Positions 46,001 to 59,706 of a DNA stretch of 64,000 nucleotides are shown here, piece after piece. The stretch is from Onthophagus taurus (taxonomy: Eukaryota > Arthropoda > Insecta > Coleoptera > Scarabaeidae). The notes beneath the pieces were generated by a model. The model saw only the letters and a program-made list of their open reading frames with translations. It did no database searches and was not told where the DNA came from. The DNA lies in the NCBI RefSeq assembly GCF_036711975.1, contig NC_091971.1, positions 1,433,501 through 1,497,500 of the forward strand, read 5' to 3'. The first letter of the stretch is position 1. Every line of letters begins with the position of its first letter. A program made the translations under genes and the position numbers.

Positions 46001-49000
46001 GGAGATTAATCAAGTTTTTTTTTATAAATTTTAGATGTTGCAATAAATAATTAGTTAGTTATGTTTATCTATTCGTATTGATTGATTATGGGGATATAAT
46101 TCTGTTGAATTGCATCACAATTTATATTTCCCCCACCAGTTAAACCGCCGTAATTAATGTAGCAGAAGTTTTCCGTTATTCCTCGGTGCAGATGGTCGAA
46201 ACTGGAGCGGTTTAAATTATTTATCTGCGGCATTATGTTAATAGGCGCGAATATTCGAATAAATTGCAGTTTTTAAATCGCGCCGAGGCGTCAGGTGCTG
46301 GCTAACTGATTTATATCCTGTTGACGGCGCTTATTCCGCTAAAATATTTATGTTATTCTGGACTGTTTAAATCGCGTCCTGCTGCGGAATTAAATTTCAA
46401 TTTTAAACAGTAATGTCACTAGCTTGTCAAACTTGTGGATATTTTCGGCATACAAATATTATAATAGCTAACAATTAATAATACTAAATATTAGCTTAAC
46501 ATTAAGATTTGTGTTAACTTTACTTAATCCTAACAGACGGAGATGGTCCAATTAAACATTTAACATGCAGTACGTGATAACGGTTATTAAAAGCTGCGGA
46601 CGTACTGCGAATAGAAATGGGACGTCCCAACCCCGCTAATTTAATATATCGTCGGTTGGAGTTGGGAAAGGGCTAACTTTCATTCGATTTTTTTTTTCAT
46701 AAATCCCGCGGGAGTACGTGCCCCTTTTGCGGCGAGTTAAACGGAATTGCGACCGCCTTCGATTATAAAATTAGTGTTATCCTCGTAATTGGATTCTCTC
46801 AACTAATGGAATTCAGCGAGTGGTAACAAAGCGGCTACTGTTGCGGTACGTTCTGCATGAAATGCGGTTTTAGCCGCGTCGTACGTCGTCCCTCTTTCAA
46901 TATTCATAGACCAATAATGCAGTCAACCCACTTGTATGGACTTGTAACTATTTGATTAGCTTCGACCTGAAATTCGATGTTGTGGTATTAATTTGATAAT
47001 CGGCCAGAGGCGAGAAGGACTCGTGACAGAATTTAATAAGCATATGAATAGATTGATTTTATAAATTGAACTAAAACTATAACGAACACTACAAATAAAA
47101 CTTAGAACTAGAACAGGCCGTAGATATTTTAATTATGTAAGAAGCGATTTTTTTTTGATTATTTACATGGGATTTGTTTTCGGTGCTTAATCAAGCACAA
47201 TGGTTTGAACATTTTCTTGTTTCCACACGTTTCAACGTTCGTGATCAATATCCCCATCAATAATAACGACTGTTCCGTTTCGCGCGGACGTCCTCGTCGC
47301 GGCACCGGAAAAGTATCCCATTACCGGAATTAGGGGGATACTTGAGATGACGAACGGCTGTGTGCACGATCGGCCACTCGCAATGGGAAACAATAAAAAT
47401 GTCCGCCGAGAACTGGTTCTCATATAATCCGACGATTTGTTAACCAGAGACGTGGATACAATTTCGAAAGTATTACGAATAAATAGAAAAAATAACTAGA
47501 ATATTTGAAATGTTAAAGAAAAATCTTTAAAATAATAAGAACGGAAGTAAATTTGTGTTGTATTGAATGAAAAATGATGCCACACGTCAGTAGCCGTAAC
47601 GCTGTAGGTTCGTGTTTTTGCACGTCCGTCGTGTGAAAGATGCAAATTCGGTCCCTCCGGCTGACGGTAACGACATCTAGAGGGAAATCTGACCGAGGCG
47701 ATAAAATCGGAGTGGTCCGGAAACGTATCGGTCGGGAAATCGTTGGGTTTTACTACCACCACCATCGGTCGACGTTTTCCATTATTCGGAAAAGTCGTCG
47801 TTTAAATGGAATCCGTGCGGATGTTTCATTATATTATTGCTGAATGTAAAAACCCGCGTTATTGTTGTACGGAAACGTTAAAACTAAAATATATTCTAGA
47901 ATTATTTTAAATTATATTAAAACTAGACCTAAAGGTACAAAGAGAGTTAGAGGCTAGACAATAAATAAACAACATACTGAAATAATCCCAGAAAAACGGT
48001 TAAGTGCCTTACTCGAAAATTTGTTTGGTTATCCTCGGTTTATAACTACTACCCCTATTCTGTTCCAGTAATACAGCCAGTGCGCCCTTAAGTGAGCACG
48101 AAAAATAAAAAAAATTGGGGATGCAGAAACGGTAATTGCGCTCGAGCAATAAATTTAACCCGGGGTTGGTTTTGGACGTATTTTTTTAAGTGCCGGCCCA
48201 TTAACTGTATATATTTATCTCGGCTGGTCTTCGGGAGTGGTTTGCCGCCACATATTTTCGCCCTCTTCTCGTTTAAACTGCACTACCAACATTCGTTAAC
48301 TCTTCTTCTCTGTACGGGCGACGTCGCTAACGACCGAGACCCTCGCATGTACAGGTGAATTCGAACGCAACCCAAGAGGTAAATAAACACAGTTACTGAA
48401 AGGGGTACAATAGGCACACCCTTTAGAAATATGTCGTTTTGCTTCCCCCCAGGTTGCCGCATAAAAGGCTATCGCTTTTAATTTGGAACTCGGTCCTAAA
48501 CCTTCACCTCTTCACCCCCTTTTTTTCCGGAACTGCGCGCTTTGTCTTCCGTCCGAGATGTCGAAAGAGGAAACAAGTTGTTGGAGAGTCGGGCACTAGG
48601 ACTTCCACTCGAAAAAGTTCACACAGTACTTGAAAAGAAGTTGTGTTTTTTCTTGTGGTGCTTGCAAAGGAAGTTGGAAAACTTTTTCGGTATAATTTTT
48701 GTTTTTATTTGGTTCAGGTGGAGTTTTTTTAATGGCTTAGCTTTCATTTAAGGATATAATTTAGGTTAAACTATAGTTGGTTGTCGGAAGCCGGTGTGAA
48801 TCGGTTCGAAAACAAGCCATTACTGAAGTTTGGAGACGTCGTAAGTTACGGTGGTGTCGCCGACACCGCGAACGCTACAAAATTTGATAAGTGGGATGTG
48901 CGAACGCGCCGAGAGAGCCTCCGCTCTTTCAGGGCTCTTTCGGCGAAAGATAATGGGCACTAGTTCGACCTAGTTTCTAAGCGCGGGATTGGTTAATAGC

Positions 49001-52000
49001 TCGGTAGTATCGCGAACTCGTAAACATTCGAGTTATGTGCGGTCTGACGGCGATAGTAACGGAGTCCTATTACAACTCTACGCATAACTCTTAACAGAAA
49101 TTTCACATCTCACCACATTGTTAATATTCCAAAATGTTAATAAAGTCGTAATCATAAAAATTGAGTAAAAATTATATGAAAAGAACTCCAAATAAAAGAC
49201 ATTACCCGAATAACGTAAAGTTCTTTTTGAACGGAGTTAATGGCATGTAAAGCCGCTTGGCCGTCAGGTAAGTTATTAAATGGGGTGTCTTTCATGGGGG
49301 TTCCTGTATTTGCGACGTATTTTGCATGCGAGAAGTGCTATTCAAGAGTTACAAGATAAAAACAGGTCTCTCTTGTAAACAAACTCCACGCAATAATTTT
49401 ACTGAAAACTGCTTTTACTTGATCTTATTCATACGAGGAATAAATGTTAAATCCTTTTATGTTACTTTAAAGTTTCTTTCATTTTCCTCCCAAAACAATT
49501 TTTTCAATTTCACTTTTAATAATTATCTTTTATTTTCGATTTTTAGTTTACAAAAACGTGGGGATTTGATTCAAGAAAAAACGTTAAATGCTTAAGTCTA
49601 AATTAATTATCTGCAATGATAAACGGTAGTTGTAGGGATTTCGTTTAGAATATAAAACAGTTGGTTAATGGCGCGGATGGGGTTGGAAAAGGTCGCTAGA
49701 AATAGCGTCAAGGGATATAAAACCGTCAGAAAATATTAAGCGGGACAACCATTTAACGCGAAGAGGACTAAGTAGAGATGTTTGCCTCCGCCGTAACGAA
49801 CAATGGCACAATCCTTCCTTTGGTCCGAGATCGGCAATTATCCGCGCGTCGCGACGTCGACGTCGTCAACACGACACCTCGTGCCCTAACGACCAGCCTC
49901 GCGAATAAATCTTAATTAAAAATTAATTTAATGGAAACTCGTCCTGTTTCGACGATTTTAAAGGGTTAACATTCCCAGTTTTGTCAACCGTTTCAGAGTC
50001 AATTTCTTTTTAATCATTCTTGCATGAGCTGATCCGAAGAGAAGTCTATGTTTGTGGTAGTATTTGTTATTAAATTTCTAGATACAAGGAAAAAGAAGCT
50101 CATTAGAAACAAAGCAAAGTAGTATTAAATTTTCTACTCAAAACTTCTTAAAGAAAGGGCTACATTTCAATTCCCCTTTAAAGTCCTCTTGAGGCATTTC
50201 TCGTTCTTAGAGTAAGACAACTCAAAATCATTACCATAAGTTGTTGAGGGATACAATGGAGAGAAAGAGAGTAGGGGATTCGGGGCCGAGCCACAAAAGA
50301 GCTTCGAATCCTTACGTTTACCCCCCACAGTTGGGTCCGAGGGCGTCGTCGTTGGAGGGTACCATTCAATAACAATTACCGCAAACGACTGCCAGCTTCC
50401 CTTATGTTTACGTTTGTGACGTCGTTTGCAAAAACAATCCTCACAACACCGGCATTTTCGTTGTTGTTATTGCCCCCGTGAAAGGGGGGAAGAACGTCGG
50501 GAATCAGACAGGTGCTACTACCGTTGGTAAAGATGGGGTGTTGTGCTGCCTACGCCCAGACGCCCTCGCCTTTTAATGTCACACGCAGGGGAGCTCCAGG
50601 AACCCGTACACGTCTCAACCGGCCGTAATGGTGATTTACACCACCGTTAGATGAATTTAATGACGGCGTTTTAGACATACAACGTTCATTCTAAGGTGGT
50701 AGTGTGCTTACATTCCGTGTGAATTAAGTTTATTTCCGAAGTATTGTGTGTTAATTATGGTGAGAATGCATCACCTAAATTACTGTAAATGGAATAATTA
50801 AAATGATTAATTGAACTCGAAATGTTTCTTCTTTTTTTTTAGTAGTTTTGTTTATTTCTTGGTTTGCCAATTAGGCGCGTATTATCGTCATAGGTCGTTC
50901 TTTGAAGCGAAATCCCAAATCCTCTTTAAATCCTGCCGGTCGGGGACGTAATCTCGCTCCGTGGGCTAATTACCGCGGGATTGCGCCGTTCCCAATTATC
51001 CTGTATGGACGTGTATGTTATTTAATCTGTGCGAATTGTCCCCTCATGGCCATTTTGAAGTCAACGTGCCTCGGGCGTACGATATAGTACCGCGCTTTGC
51101 AACCACCGCCATAGGGGGTTACAACCCGTATTATCTCTACAATTGATTTTAATACATCGATTGAGCAAACATCACCGTAGCTTGATTCTCATCGATCGAA
51201 CGAACAATAGAGAGTTGATTGTGATGTTGATTATTTAGTTATGTGTATTTAATTTAGTTGTGCAGTTTTATGAACTCAAATACTGTTAGTTGATTGATTT
51301 CCACGTATTGCAGTGTGTTAAAATAGCATGCTTCCAAACTTCTCTAACCAATAAACTGAGTTCCTTGTAATTTTAACTACACATGTTGCATGTCAAAGGG
51401 TAAACGAAAGGGGGTTAGAACGAGAACCCTAGCAATTCCGGGGCGTTTCCAGTTTTGAACTGACCCCATACCGCACAAACTTGTCAGCTGAATAGAGTAA
51501 ATTGACCGTGGTTAAATGTAATCATTCCAAAAGTTTATACCACTCTAGGAGGGTGATGGTATCTCCATTCCAAATTTTCCTATTTCAAAGATATTATAAA
51601 ACATTTCCTTTTTTATGGATCAAATCAAACTTTGTAAATTTAATGCTTTCATTGACGAGATCGTTTTTTAAAAGGAGATGTTTTAAGGAACGACGAGAGG
51701 TTTATTGGTATGAACAGTTGCCGATGAAATGCACCGTTAAAAAACGTCTCGCCGTCAGTAGAAAACCCATTTCATTCGCAAGATCAATATTGAAACAGAT
51801 GGGCAAAGTAGCTTCTTTCGCTGAGAGAGCGTTTTGACAAATTCTTTTATCGCCCGTCCGGAATAAACTTCCGGGAGGAAGTTCGTGTTGATTTATTCCT
51901 GTTCGGGATTTTTCATTAATTCTCTATTACTCGCGCTGGGAAATTAATTAAGGCAAATTCGTTGTATGGCGAATGGCAGCCCGACCTAACGAATCTCCTT

Positions 52001-55000
52001 CGGGGAGGGGCAAGAAACTGAGAAATGGTGGAAGAGATGTTGAAGTATCGATGTCTTTCGAAGCACTTTGCAAATTAATCGCAATTGTTTGTGAAACCAC
52101 AAGAAACTTTGTAGTGTAGCTAGGGGCAATGTTCGTTTTCTTTGTATTATTTCATTATCTTTTAAATAAGTTAAATAAGAATTTCCTTTTAAATATTTGT
52201 ATATTATCTTTGAACTACAACAACAATTACATTAGACCAAGTACTAGGTTTAGTTTAGATAGTGTTTGAAAGATTTTTTTTTTAAACAAACATTTACGAT
52301 CTGAGATGAAGGATGAAAAGGTCGAAAATTTTATCGGCTGGGAAAACCGGGTTATTGAATTTTTTATGCCTGACGAGTCAGAACACGTTTGTCTTTTGCG
52401 CGATTGTCTCCACACTCTCGGACTAAAACCGCGGGGAACCCCCCGTCGTCGGTTGAGTTATGTAAATAGACCGCTGGCGTTGGGATGGTGGCGGCGCCAT
52501 CGGCAAGAGGGCGAAAGCCGGCCTACGCCCCTCGGCCATTTGCATAATGCCTATTCTAATGCAACACACGGGACCGACCAAACTAGAGAGCTCGGGTAGG
52601 GTTCGCTTCTTCCGCACAGAGTAGTGCCTCTTTATCTCGCTTTTCCTATGACTACCGCTTTTTGTAGAGTTACTTCGTCAGGAATAACTAGACCATTCTG
52701 AATGGTAATGAACTAAGTAATTTTCTCTATAAAGTCTACCGAACCAAAGATTAATGCATATGAAATACCGGCACTATTTAACTGATTTGGAAGCGATGAA
52801 ATTTAGTACCATTTATAAAAAGGGCATCGACAATAAATACGGAAAATAACGCCAGTGCACAGGTGCGATAGTTTTTTATCTATACAAGCTGGAAGTACGA
52901 ACGTATAAATAAATTGGGGTTGCGGTTGGCCAATGTTTAAAACGACCCGCCCCATAATTGGTGTCAATTCAACGGACCACCAAATGAATTGAGATGGAAC
53001 GCGCGGGTCCAAAACAAATTGGCCAGTTCAAAAAAAAATATCTACATGCGGATTGTACTAAAAACAAAGTGGGACAACGGGGCTAGAGGCCGACACGCCG
53101 TTGCCCAGTTACAACCAGTAAATTTTTAATAATGCCACGGATTAACGTTTACGCTTCGCGCAGAGTTTTTGCAGAGATTTTTTACGTACCTTTGATTTAG
53201 CACCGTGAAAAATCGCATTCCGTTAATCGGATTTTATATTTGTATTTGTCCAAACACTTTTAGCACGCACAACAAATTGTACTTTGCCAAAGAATAACAT
53301 AGAAATTCATCGACAACAATTGTATTGCTCAAATTATCTAAACTAATTACACGAAATCGTATAAATAGATTCAGAACTAATTTACAAAGGGGTTTATTAA
53401 CTACCAAATTAAGCCCTTAATCACTCTTCTCAGAGATGTAAATTAATAATTAGTAGGTCGACATTTATTAAGTATTAATCCAACTTCTTCATTGTACACG
53501 GTAACGAAGAGAAACGTTATTTAGTAAATTAAACTTGCTTGAATATCTCAATAAGATGTATATTTATAAGTACTAACACTAGCACTATCACTGGGACTAA
53601 CATTAGACCTAGAACTAGAAATATTTGGGTTTAGCCGCCTTGAGAGACGTGCTAGGTTAGTTCTAGTTACAGTGCTAGTTAGCACTTGATATCATTATGT
53701 TGTATATTTTCATTGAACTAAAACTAGAACTAACACTAGACCTAGAACTAGAAAGTTTCAGGTTTCAAGACGCACGGCTAAACCCAAATTTTTCTAGTTC
53801 TAGGTCTAGTGTTAGTTCTAGTTTTAACTATCATTCACCGCTAATATCATAGCGCTAACGTTAATTCTAGTTTTAGTTCAATTAACATCGGCCGTGAAAG
53901 CCTACGTACTTATAGAAAAGGAAAGGTTGACATGATATGGACATGATAGATTTGGAAGTGGATCCTGTCAGGAAAACATAGAAAAGGAAGACTTCGTAGA
54001 ATATGGGCGCAGGGCGTGAAGGAGACTACAATTATGATGATATTACAAGATAAGAATGTCATATCCATTTCTTCTATTAAGAAATAAAAGATAGATAAAA
54101 TTGAAATGTCAACGTACTGTATATGAGGTTATGGATGTCGTTACAGAAGTGTAAGAGTAAAGTAATGGATAGGGTAAAAAGTTTTTAATGGGACATGGTA
54201 TAGCCTATAAACCATTCCAAGTACGGCTCTTTATCACAATTTCATAAACCCCCCGGAAAAGTACCGGCGTAACGATTTCGGATTGCAATAGACGCGAACA
54301 AGGGAGAGAAGTTATAGTTTATCGCACGTCGTAAAGCAAATTGGCGGAGGCGCCGCGTCTGCCACAAATCGTTAATACCGGAACTGCATCCGCCTCGTCT
54401 ACCGAGAGATACAGGACAATAAATTCCGCTTCCGTTCATAAGCGTCCTATTTGATCGTATCGCCGGTGAAGAACGGATAGGAGATATCATATTTCACCTG
54501 TTTTCTCTACGGTATCTGTTTCGACGTCATCCCAAAAATAAACGTGACCGCGACGCGGCGCTATATGAGGAAAATATGGACGGGCTTCCGTAGCTTCTCC
54601 GCATTGAATATTTAAGAAGATAAATTGGCAATCTACTTCAAAGTATATTGGTTCGTGCGCGTTGAGATTAAAGGAGGCGCCGCCGGAATACCGATTGAAA
54701 GGAGCCGCGTCGCGACGCCGCTCATTTCATACATTTTCATTACATCGACCTGGCGATAATTTGACGCTTTTGCTTTATACCGCACCAATAAGTATTTTTG
54801 CTGGAAAAACAAACCTGTGAATAATGAAGTAATCAAAATTCTCATATTGGTTAATTTTTATTCAAGCAACCTTTACAAAATATAAAGTTTTATAACGGCA
54901 TCTGTTTATATTTAACTATAACAGTATACATATCGTTACCTGTTATTGGCGGGCAGTTGTAATTTCAGTAATTTGATCTAAGAGCAAACGCAAGGCCTCA

Positions 55001-58000
55001 ATGGTCTTCTCCGTAGGATTACGACCGATCCTGGTGATTCCTGAAACTGCCTTTCCCTAATAATCCCGCTTTCGGCACCTTTCCGTAACACTATCGTAGC
55101 ATAATAGGCCATAAAAATTCAATTCGACTCGCAAACTGATATCGTGCGACGATAAACATACAATTTATTCAACCGTGGCCCTTCGATACGGCCCATGGAT
55201 TTCCCTCTCTCTCTCTTTGCCGTCTCATTTTCGACTTTAACGTTCCATCTTTAACGGTGCTTCAGTCGCCCTAGAGGTTCGTCGAGTAGTACGAACTCAT
55301 CGTGTACGTCTCGGTTATGCGCTAAAGTTATATAGTCTGCATATTATTTACTTGGAAATTGTTTCGAGTTTCCACCGAACTTCGCTTTCCTGAAAATCAT
55401 TATCTACGATGACATTAAAGTCTGGTGATTAGATGTTTCGTTTTATCATCTTGTCTATATGAATATAAATACGATTGCTTTATAATGTTTCTGGAGTATC
55501 AAACAAATTGGATTGCTAATAAGTTCATTTGCAAGTAACGAAGTTAAAGTATCGTATCTAAATGAACGCAAATTTAATAATGAGACGATGAAGTAATAAA
55601 GTCAATATTAACCCCTCAACTGGGTTGAAACTTCAGCTGCAATCCGTTGGGAAAAGGGCATTAAGTGAGGATGGAAATCTCGTAATAACGTGAGGCTTTT
55701 TCTCTTCTCGTACCTACCTCGAAGCACAGCAGCCCATTCCCGTTATTGTTCTATTCTATTTAAAACTCATAGCGCGAGCTTTTCGTAACGGGCAATTCGG
55801 GCCGGGTGGGGCGAATAGGGCGCCTATGTTCGGAGGCCCCGGGCACACGGGATAACAGAAGATTGCGTCGTTCCGCCGATGCTCTGATTAAATTGTTTTC
55901 GTTCCTAGGCAAGCAACGGCCGATATAAAGAAGACCGACCGCCGTCGGAGCATTCTTGATCTTCGTGGAATCACAGGACGGTTGGGTCTTTTTCCGTTCC
56001 TCCCTTCAGAACAATTACGTCCGCTTCATGACCCCCAGGTCTATGGTGAGCTCCAGTTGATATCATCTCTTAATTGGACCAGGAATCCGGTCTTTTTAGA
56101 TGATGGCAGATACCGTTTCTCGATTAATAGCTTATCCGACGAAAAAATAGCTCTAAGGGAAATTGAACGTGATATTATAGTTTAGAGGAAATTGTAGGAT
56201 CACGCCGTTATGAAACAAATTTTCATATCTTACAAACACCCTCCCTACTTATTATTCAAGCCCCACTTTTGGGGTTTCAAAAGGGCATTATCTCATTTAA
56301 AAATCGTTAGCGAGAGGTCATTAGTGAAATGGTGTTGTAAAATTTTCTGCGATATAATTCAAGTATAATTTTAAACCTAAACCAAGATTTATTCTTACTA
56401 GAAAATGATAACAAAAATTTTTGGAAATTTGGAAAATATTTTTTTAACTAACACTAAAAGCTAAACATTTGGGTTTTGCCATGCGTCTCTTAAGACCTAA
56501 ATTCTTTAATTCAATAGAAGTGTACAATAATCTAGCGCTAAATATCAACTAAAACTAGAATTAACACGTTCTATTTTTGGTACAAGAATGTATATATAGA
56601 AGGAAGCTCTTAAAGAAAATCATGGATGAACTAGGCTGCTCAGATTAAATGATCCCATCAAGTCCAGGCATCTGTTTCCAGGAGAGACACAAAGGACGCC
56701 GAGTATCTTCTTACTCCCGGTAAACTTACAATGTTCTCTATCGCATGATTCGTATCCTTGGAAACACCCTGAAAAGGGAAGTAATACATTAAGTCGTTCT
56801 TTATCTATGCTGAATTTTGCGAAATAAGGAAATAACTTTCAAAATATTTTTATTGCTATTTTCTTTGGTAACATTTACTAAATTGATTAAGTTTGTCTGT
56901 AAAAGAAAAGTATTCTCAACGGAAGTATTAAGAAACGTTGATATAACGCAACTTTCAGTCTATACAAAGGGAACCACGTTCCCACCCAAGAAGCTCATTG
57001 CTCCCTCTGCTTATGATGTCGAGACACGAACCAGAGAAAATGCCTTCATTTCGATTCCGCCCAGCCAACACTGACTCTTTGTCACAACTTTTCATCCTGA
57101 CGCTTCGGTTTCGCTCGCCGCCGCCACCACCACCACTACTACCAGCATATAGCAGCCGAATCGGGGGCGCCCCTCACGCTTTAACCACCGGGATACATAA
57201 GTTACGGCCCCGCCACACATCCGCGTGCACGTGTGCGCGTGGATATTGAATGCAACACTCACATGTACACACACAGTTCCGCGGACACGTACGAGGCCCC
57301 CTTCGAATGGGCTCACATATCGCACACATACACGTACTACCGCCGCCGACCGGAACACAGAAGCGGAGGTCAAAATGAAACAGACTCCGTGACTTGGTTA
57401 AATTGCCCCCAGTTTCCAATAGAACGGGCCTTGGCGTCCCCTTAACCAGCAGTGGTGGAGCGTGGTGGGTACCTCCTAGCATTGTATTGGCCGACCGTCG
57501 ATATCGGAAGGTACATTACTAACTTTAATAGAAAACGCCAAGCTGGTCCCTAATATTGCGAGAATGGACAAACATTGCCAAAGTTACGAAGACGAAGATG
57601 ACAACAGATATGGAAGGAAGTTTTGACAGGTGATTTTAAACATAACCCAACTAAATATGGTGTTACTTAAATATCACCATTCGGAGCATAATGTTCACTA
57701 AGGAGTCTTTGAGTCTTTGAAATATTAGAAATTTCAATGAAATCTAGGAGTAGTTTGCCATCGCGGGATATTCCATTTCTATTCCGCGGGCGTCCCTTTA
57801 AAATTATTTATTAGCGGTATCCAGAGGAGTAAAAGGAGGAAGAGAAGGCGGCGGAACCCCATTCGGGCTGCCTCTACTGCAATCTATTACTCGCATATTT
57901 CCATTTCCAATCTCGCTTTGGCGTCCGCGGGCGCCGGGCGACTTTGCCGCTCATTTGCAATTTAAAAACGGGAATCCGAGGTATCTGGAGCGGCAGAACT

Positions 58001-59706
58001 TCTGGGGAGGTGCGAGCACTTTCAGCCGTCATAAAGAGTAACCGCCACGGCAAGGCGGTGGCGTTTATTAAACGAAGAACGTCCAGGTGGGATAATCAAA
58101 AGGAACACTACCCGGATTCTCATTGAATCGTTAAGAGTCCTTCGCTTTGTACCACCCTCCTGGAAAGATGCGAAGTTGTCCCGTTATCCCGGACGATTTT
58201 CTTATTTCGCCCGCGAAAGGGATATGTATAATTACATTTCGCTAGTAATTTACATATTCATTAAAAGTCTCGGACTGGATTTTTTCTTGTAGTCAGTCGT
58301 TTACATATTCTGTTATGTTTCTACTCCATGTATTTAAATTGGATTTCTTGGCAAAGTTAAATGCGTTCAATATGGTAATGCCGAATGCGACTTATATGTA
58401 TGTAAATAAATAATTGAGCAGATTTTTACGATCCGTCTTTTCTCTATATGTATCCGTCTATTTATATCTATCTATTTCATGCGGAGATCAATATGAAAAG
58501 AGTGGGATTGGCGCTGGCGTTTACGCCCGCTGCACTGCGGAAAGGGATTATACTTGTTTGCATGATGAATTGCAAATACATATTCATTTAGTTCCTTTTT
58601 CGTTATATAAATTCTTGATAATCCAAACATTTGAATAATCTCAATCATGTCGGTGCTTGTAATATAATAACACATTACACGTAGTCTATGGGAAAACAGG
58701 GTATCACTATAATTATAACATTGGACCTAGAATTATAATAAGGCTTAAAATTTTAGTTCAACTAACATCAGCCGTGAAAGCCTGCGTACTTATAAGGTTA
58801 TATCATGAGTACCTTTTTACGCTTGTATCGCTGAGAGGTTTATAATAACGGGTTAAAAAACGCAATATTTGAAAGAACGCGAGATTCTACTTTAAAAACA
58901 AAAACAGCTCGAGTTTTTGCTTATTAAGATCACGAGCATAGCATCCAGTGGCCATCTGGTACAACCACAGTAACTGGCTTTTGGTGCGTCCATCTTGTTT
59001 CAGCTTCGTTGAATGGGTTTTCAGGATCCGAGCTCGCTTCGTTATTACAGCTTGTAAATTATACCGGGGGTGGTACTTAACCCCTTAAAAACGGATTCAG
59101 GCGCCCCTAGTCCCGAAAAGTGGGCCAGTTCGCCTCTGACCACCGTCATCCCGTAATATGAAATGCAATAGATTCAGAACGGGACGGGAATTTTTTTCCG
59201 AATGAGGGTTCAGGCAATAAATTAATGTGTGCGGGGGGCGGAGACGCAATTACAACCCACCTAACCGATTTATAACGGCGCTAACAAAAACGCGACGTTC
59301 TACGATCGGGGCGACCGTGACGCGTAGTTTTCGGTCCTTTTCAACTTTTCAAATAATTGGATGACCGCCGTAAATTGGACGGGCGGTCGACGTAAATTGC
59401 GGCGTATCGTAAAAAAGACGAAAGTTATGGGGCTCTAACGAAATTGCCACATCGCGGAGGCGATATATCTGTTCTGTATGCGATGAGGTTCTTTTGTAAC
59501 GAAACTCTTACTCGACTTATTTTTTATTTTTGAACAAGTTATTTTTTTTTGCAGGATTCCGAAGGTGATACTCCTTTGCATGATGCCATATCTAAAAAAC
59601 GCGATGATATGCTGACACTTTTATTGGATCACAATGCGGACATTACTCTCACCAACAACAATGGATTCAACGCCCTTCATCATGCAGCATTACGAGGAAA
59701 TCCAAG
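37089..59706 (+). CDS. mib1: Mind bomb E3 ubiquitin ligase, 5' part
   Basis: Four coding exons are seen, 37089-37205, 37542-38543, 42075-42683 and 59555-59706, covering about 627 residues of a protein that is roughly 1,000 long in other animals. In order: MIB/HERC2 domain 1 (from about residue 25, [14 protein letters not shown]), a ZZ zinc finger (residues 90-141, CDTC, CAEC and CSIC cysteine pairs), MIB/HERC2 domain 2 (from about 158, [17 protein letters not shown]), two MIB repeats (GHGGWTDGM and GHGEWADGM), then ankyrin repeats from about 440 ([47 protein letters not shown]). The remaining ankyrin repeats and RING fingers lie beyond the right edge. Mind bomb ubiquitinates Delta and Jagged/Serrate ligands to trigger their endocytosis and Notch signalling. 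Introns 2 and 3 are large and repeat-bearing. Confidence 0.96.
38573..39278. mobile_element. 706-bp miniature element with long inverted repeats
   Basis: In mib1 intron 2. The ends GTGACCCATTTGAAAG and CTTTCAAATGGGTCAC are the tips of inverted repeats about 300 bases long (the arms contain ACCAAATTTCATCAAAA and TTTTGATGAAATTTGGT). TA lies on both sides, as for Tc1/mariner-derived elements. No coding capacity. Confidence 0.85.
39344..41960. repeat. Tandem repeat of about 150-190 bp in mib1 intron 2
   Basis: Units begin near TAATGTTGGAACCTTATCAT at about 39353, 40951, 41122, 41378, 41530, 41708 and 41892. They carry TATAACCTAACCTCAAACG, two TATAACCTCAAAAAG blocks and a CCTTAACATCACTTTAAAG box. 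One spacing is longer because a fragment ending CACCCTGTATA (a mariner-type tip) sits at 41305-41350. The unit near 39480 is split by a retrotransposon. Confidence 0.9.
39484..40878 (-). mobile_element. Non-LTR retrotransposon 3' half, intact RNase H frame
   Basis: Minus strand; a single open frame of 415 codons (40820-39573) carries the RT thumb ([14 protein letters not shown]), RNase H ([37 protein letters not shown]) and a CCHC-like tail ([13 protein letters not shown]). YTDRSK replaces the usual YTDGSK. A (TAATG)n tail lies at the left end (39484-39500). The 12-base direct repeat TGACATCACTTT (39472-39483 and 40879-40890) is the target duplication, in a unit of the intronic tandem repeat. 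It is 5'-truncated but recent, since the frame is unbroken. Confidence 0.93.
42684..44817. other. mib1 intron 3, left part
   Basis: No exon recognised. 42700-43700 is AT-rich. 43780-44620 is richer in CG, with short minus frames at 44275-44457 and 44607-44810 that lack recognised domains. Possible regulatory DNA. Confidence 0.4.
44818..44945. repeat. Dispersed fragment of the palindromic family
   Basis: A diverged single unit with CTAGAAACATTCGGG, a GTCTCTCATGATGGC junction and ACTAAAACTAGAATTAA. Confidence 0.75.
44946..53560. other. mib1 intron 3, central TE-poor stretch
   Basis: About 8.6 kb with frequent CG dinucleotides alternating with TAATTAAT-type AT motifs. No transposon, tandem repeat or exon was recognised on either strand. 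The open frames seen here overlap each other and have no recognised domains. Candidate for cis-regulatory content. Confidence 0.4.
53565..53914. repeat. Dispersed copy of the palindromic family with defined ends
   Basis: A roughly 350-bp copy. It begins TATAAGTAC and ends GTACTTATA, an inverted 9-base match. Inside are the CTAG-rich arms, a TTTAGCCGCCTTGAGAG junction, a TATTTTCATTGAACT module and the tail GGCCGTGAAAGCCT. This may be close to the founding dispersed element. Confidence 0.7.
53915..56446. other. mib1 intron 3, TE-poor stretch
   Basis: CG-containing unique sequence. A short CT run lies at 55200-55218. No exon recognised. Confidence 0.4.
56447..56575. repeat. Dispersed fragment of the palindromic family
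   Basis: Carries AACATTTGGGTTTTGCC, a GCGTCTCTTAAGACC junction and ACAATAATCTAGCGC. Diverged. Confidence 0.7.
56576..58717. other. mib1 intron 3, TE-poor stretch with simple repeats
   Basis: A CCACCACCACCAC run lies near 57120-57140 and CA/CAC-rich sequence at 57220-57340. No exon recognised. Confidence 0.4.
58718..58800. repeat. End fragment of a dispersed palindromic-family element
   Basis: TTTTAGTTCAACTAACATC, then GCCGTGAAAGCCTGCGTACT and TATA; the same end module as at 53880-53914 and 61495-61530. Confidence 0.7.
58801..59554. other. Last part of mib1 intron 3
   Basis: CG-containing unique sequence that ends with a polypyrimidine tract and the GCAG acceptor of mib1 exon 4. Confidence 0.5.

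Noticed and set aside
57092-57482. Several overlapping frames around CA- and CCA-rich DNA
   Set aside because: Frames arise from simple-sequence composition on both strands.
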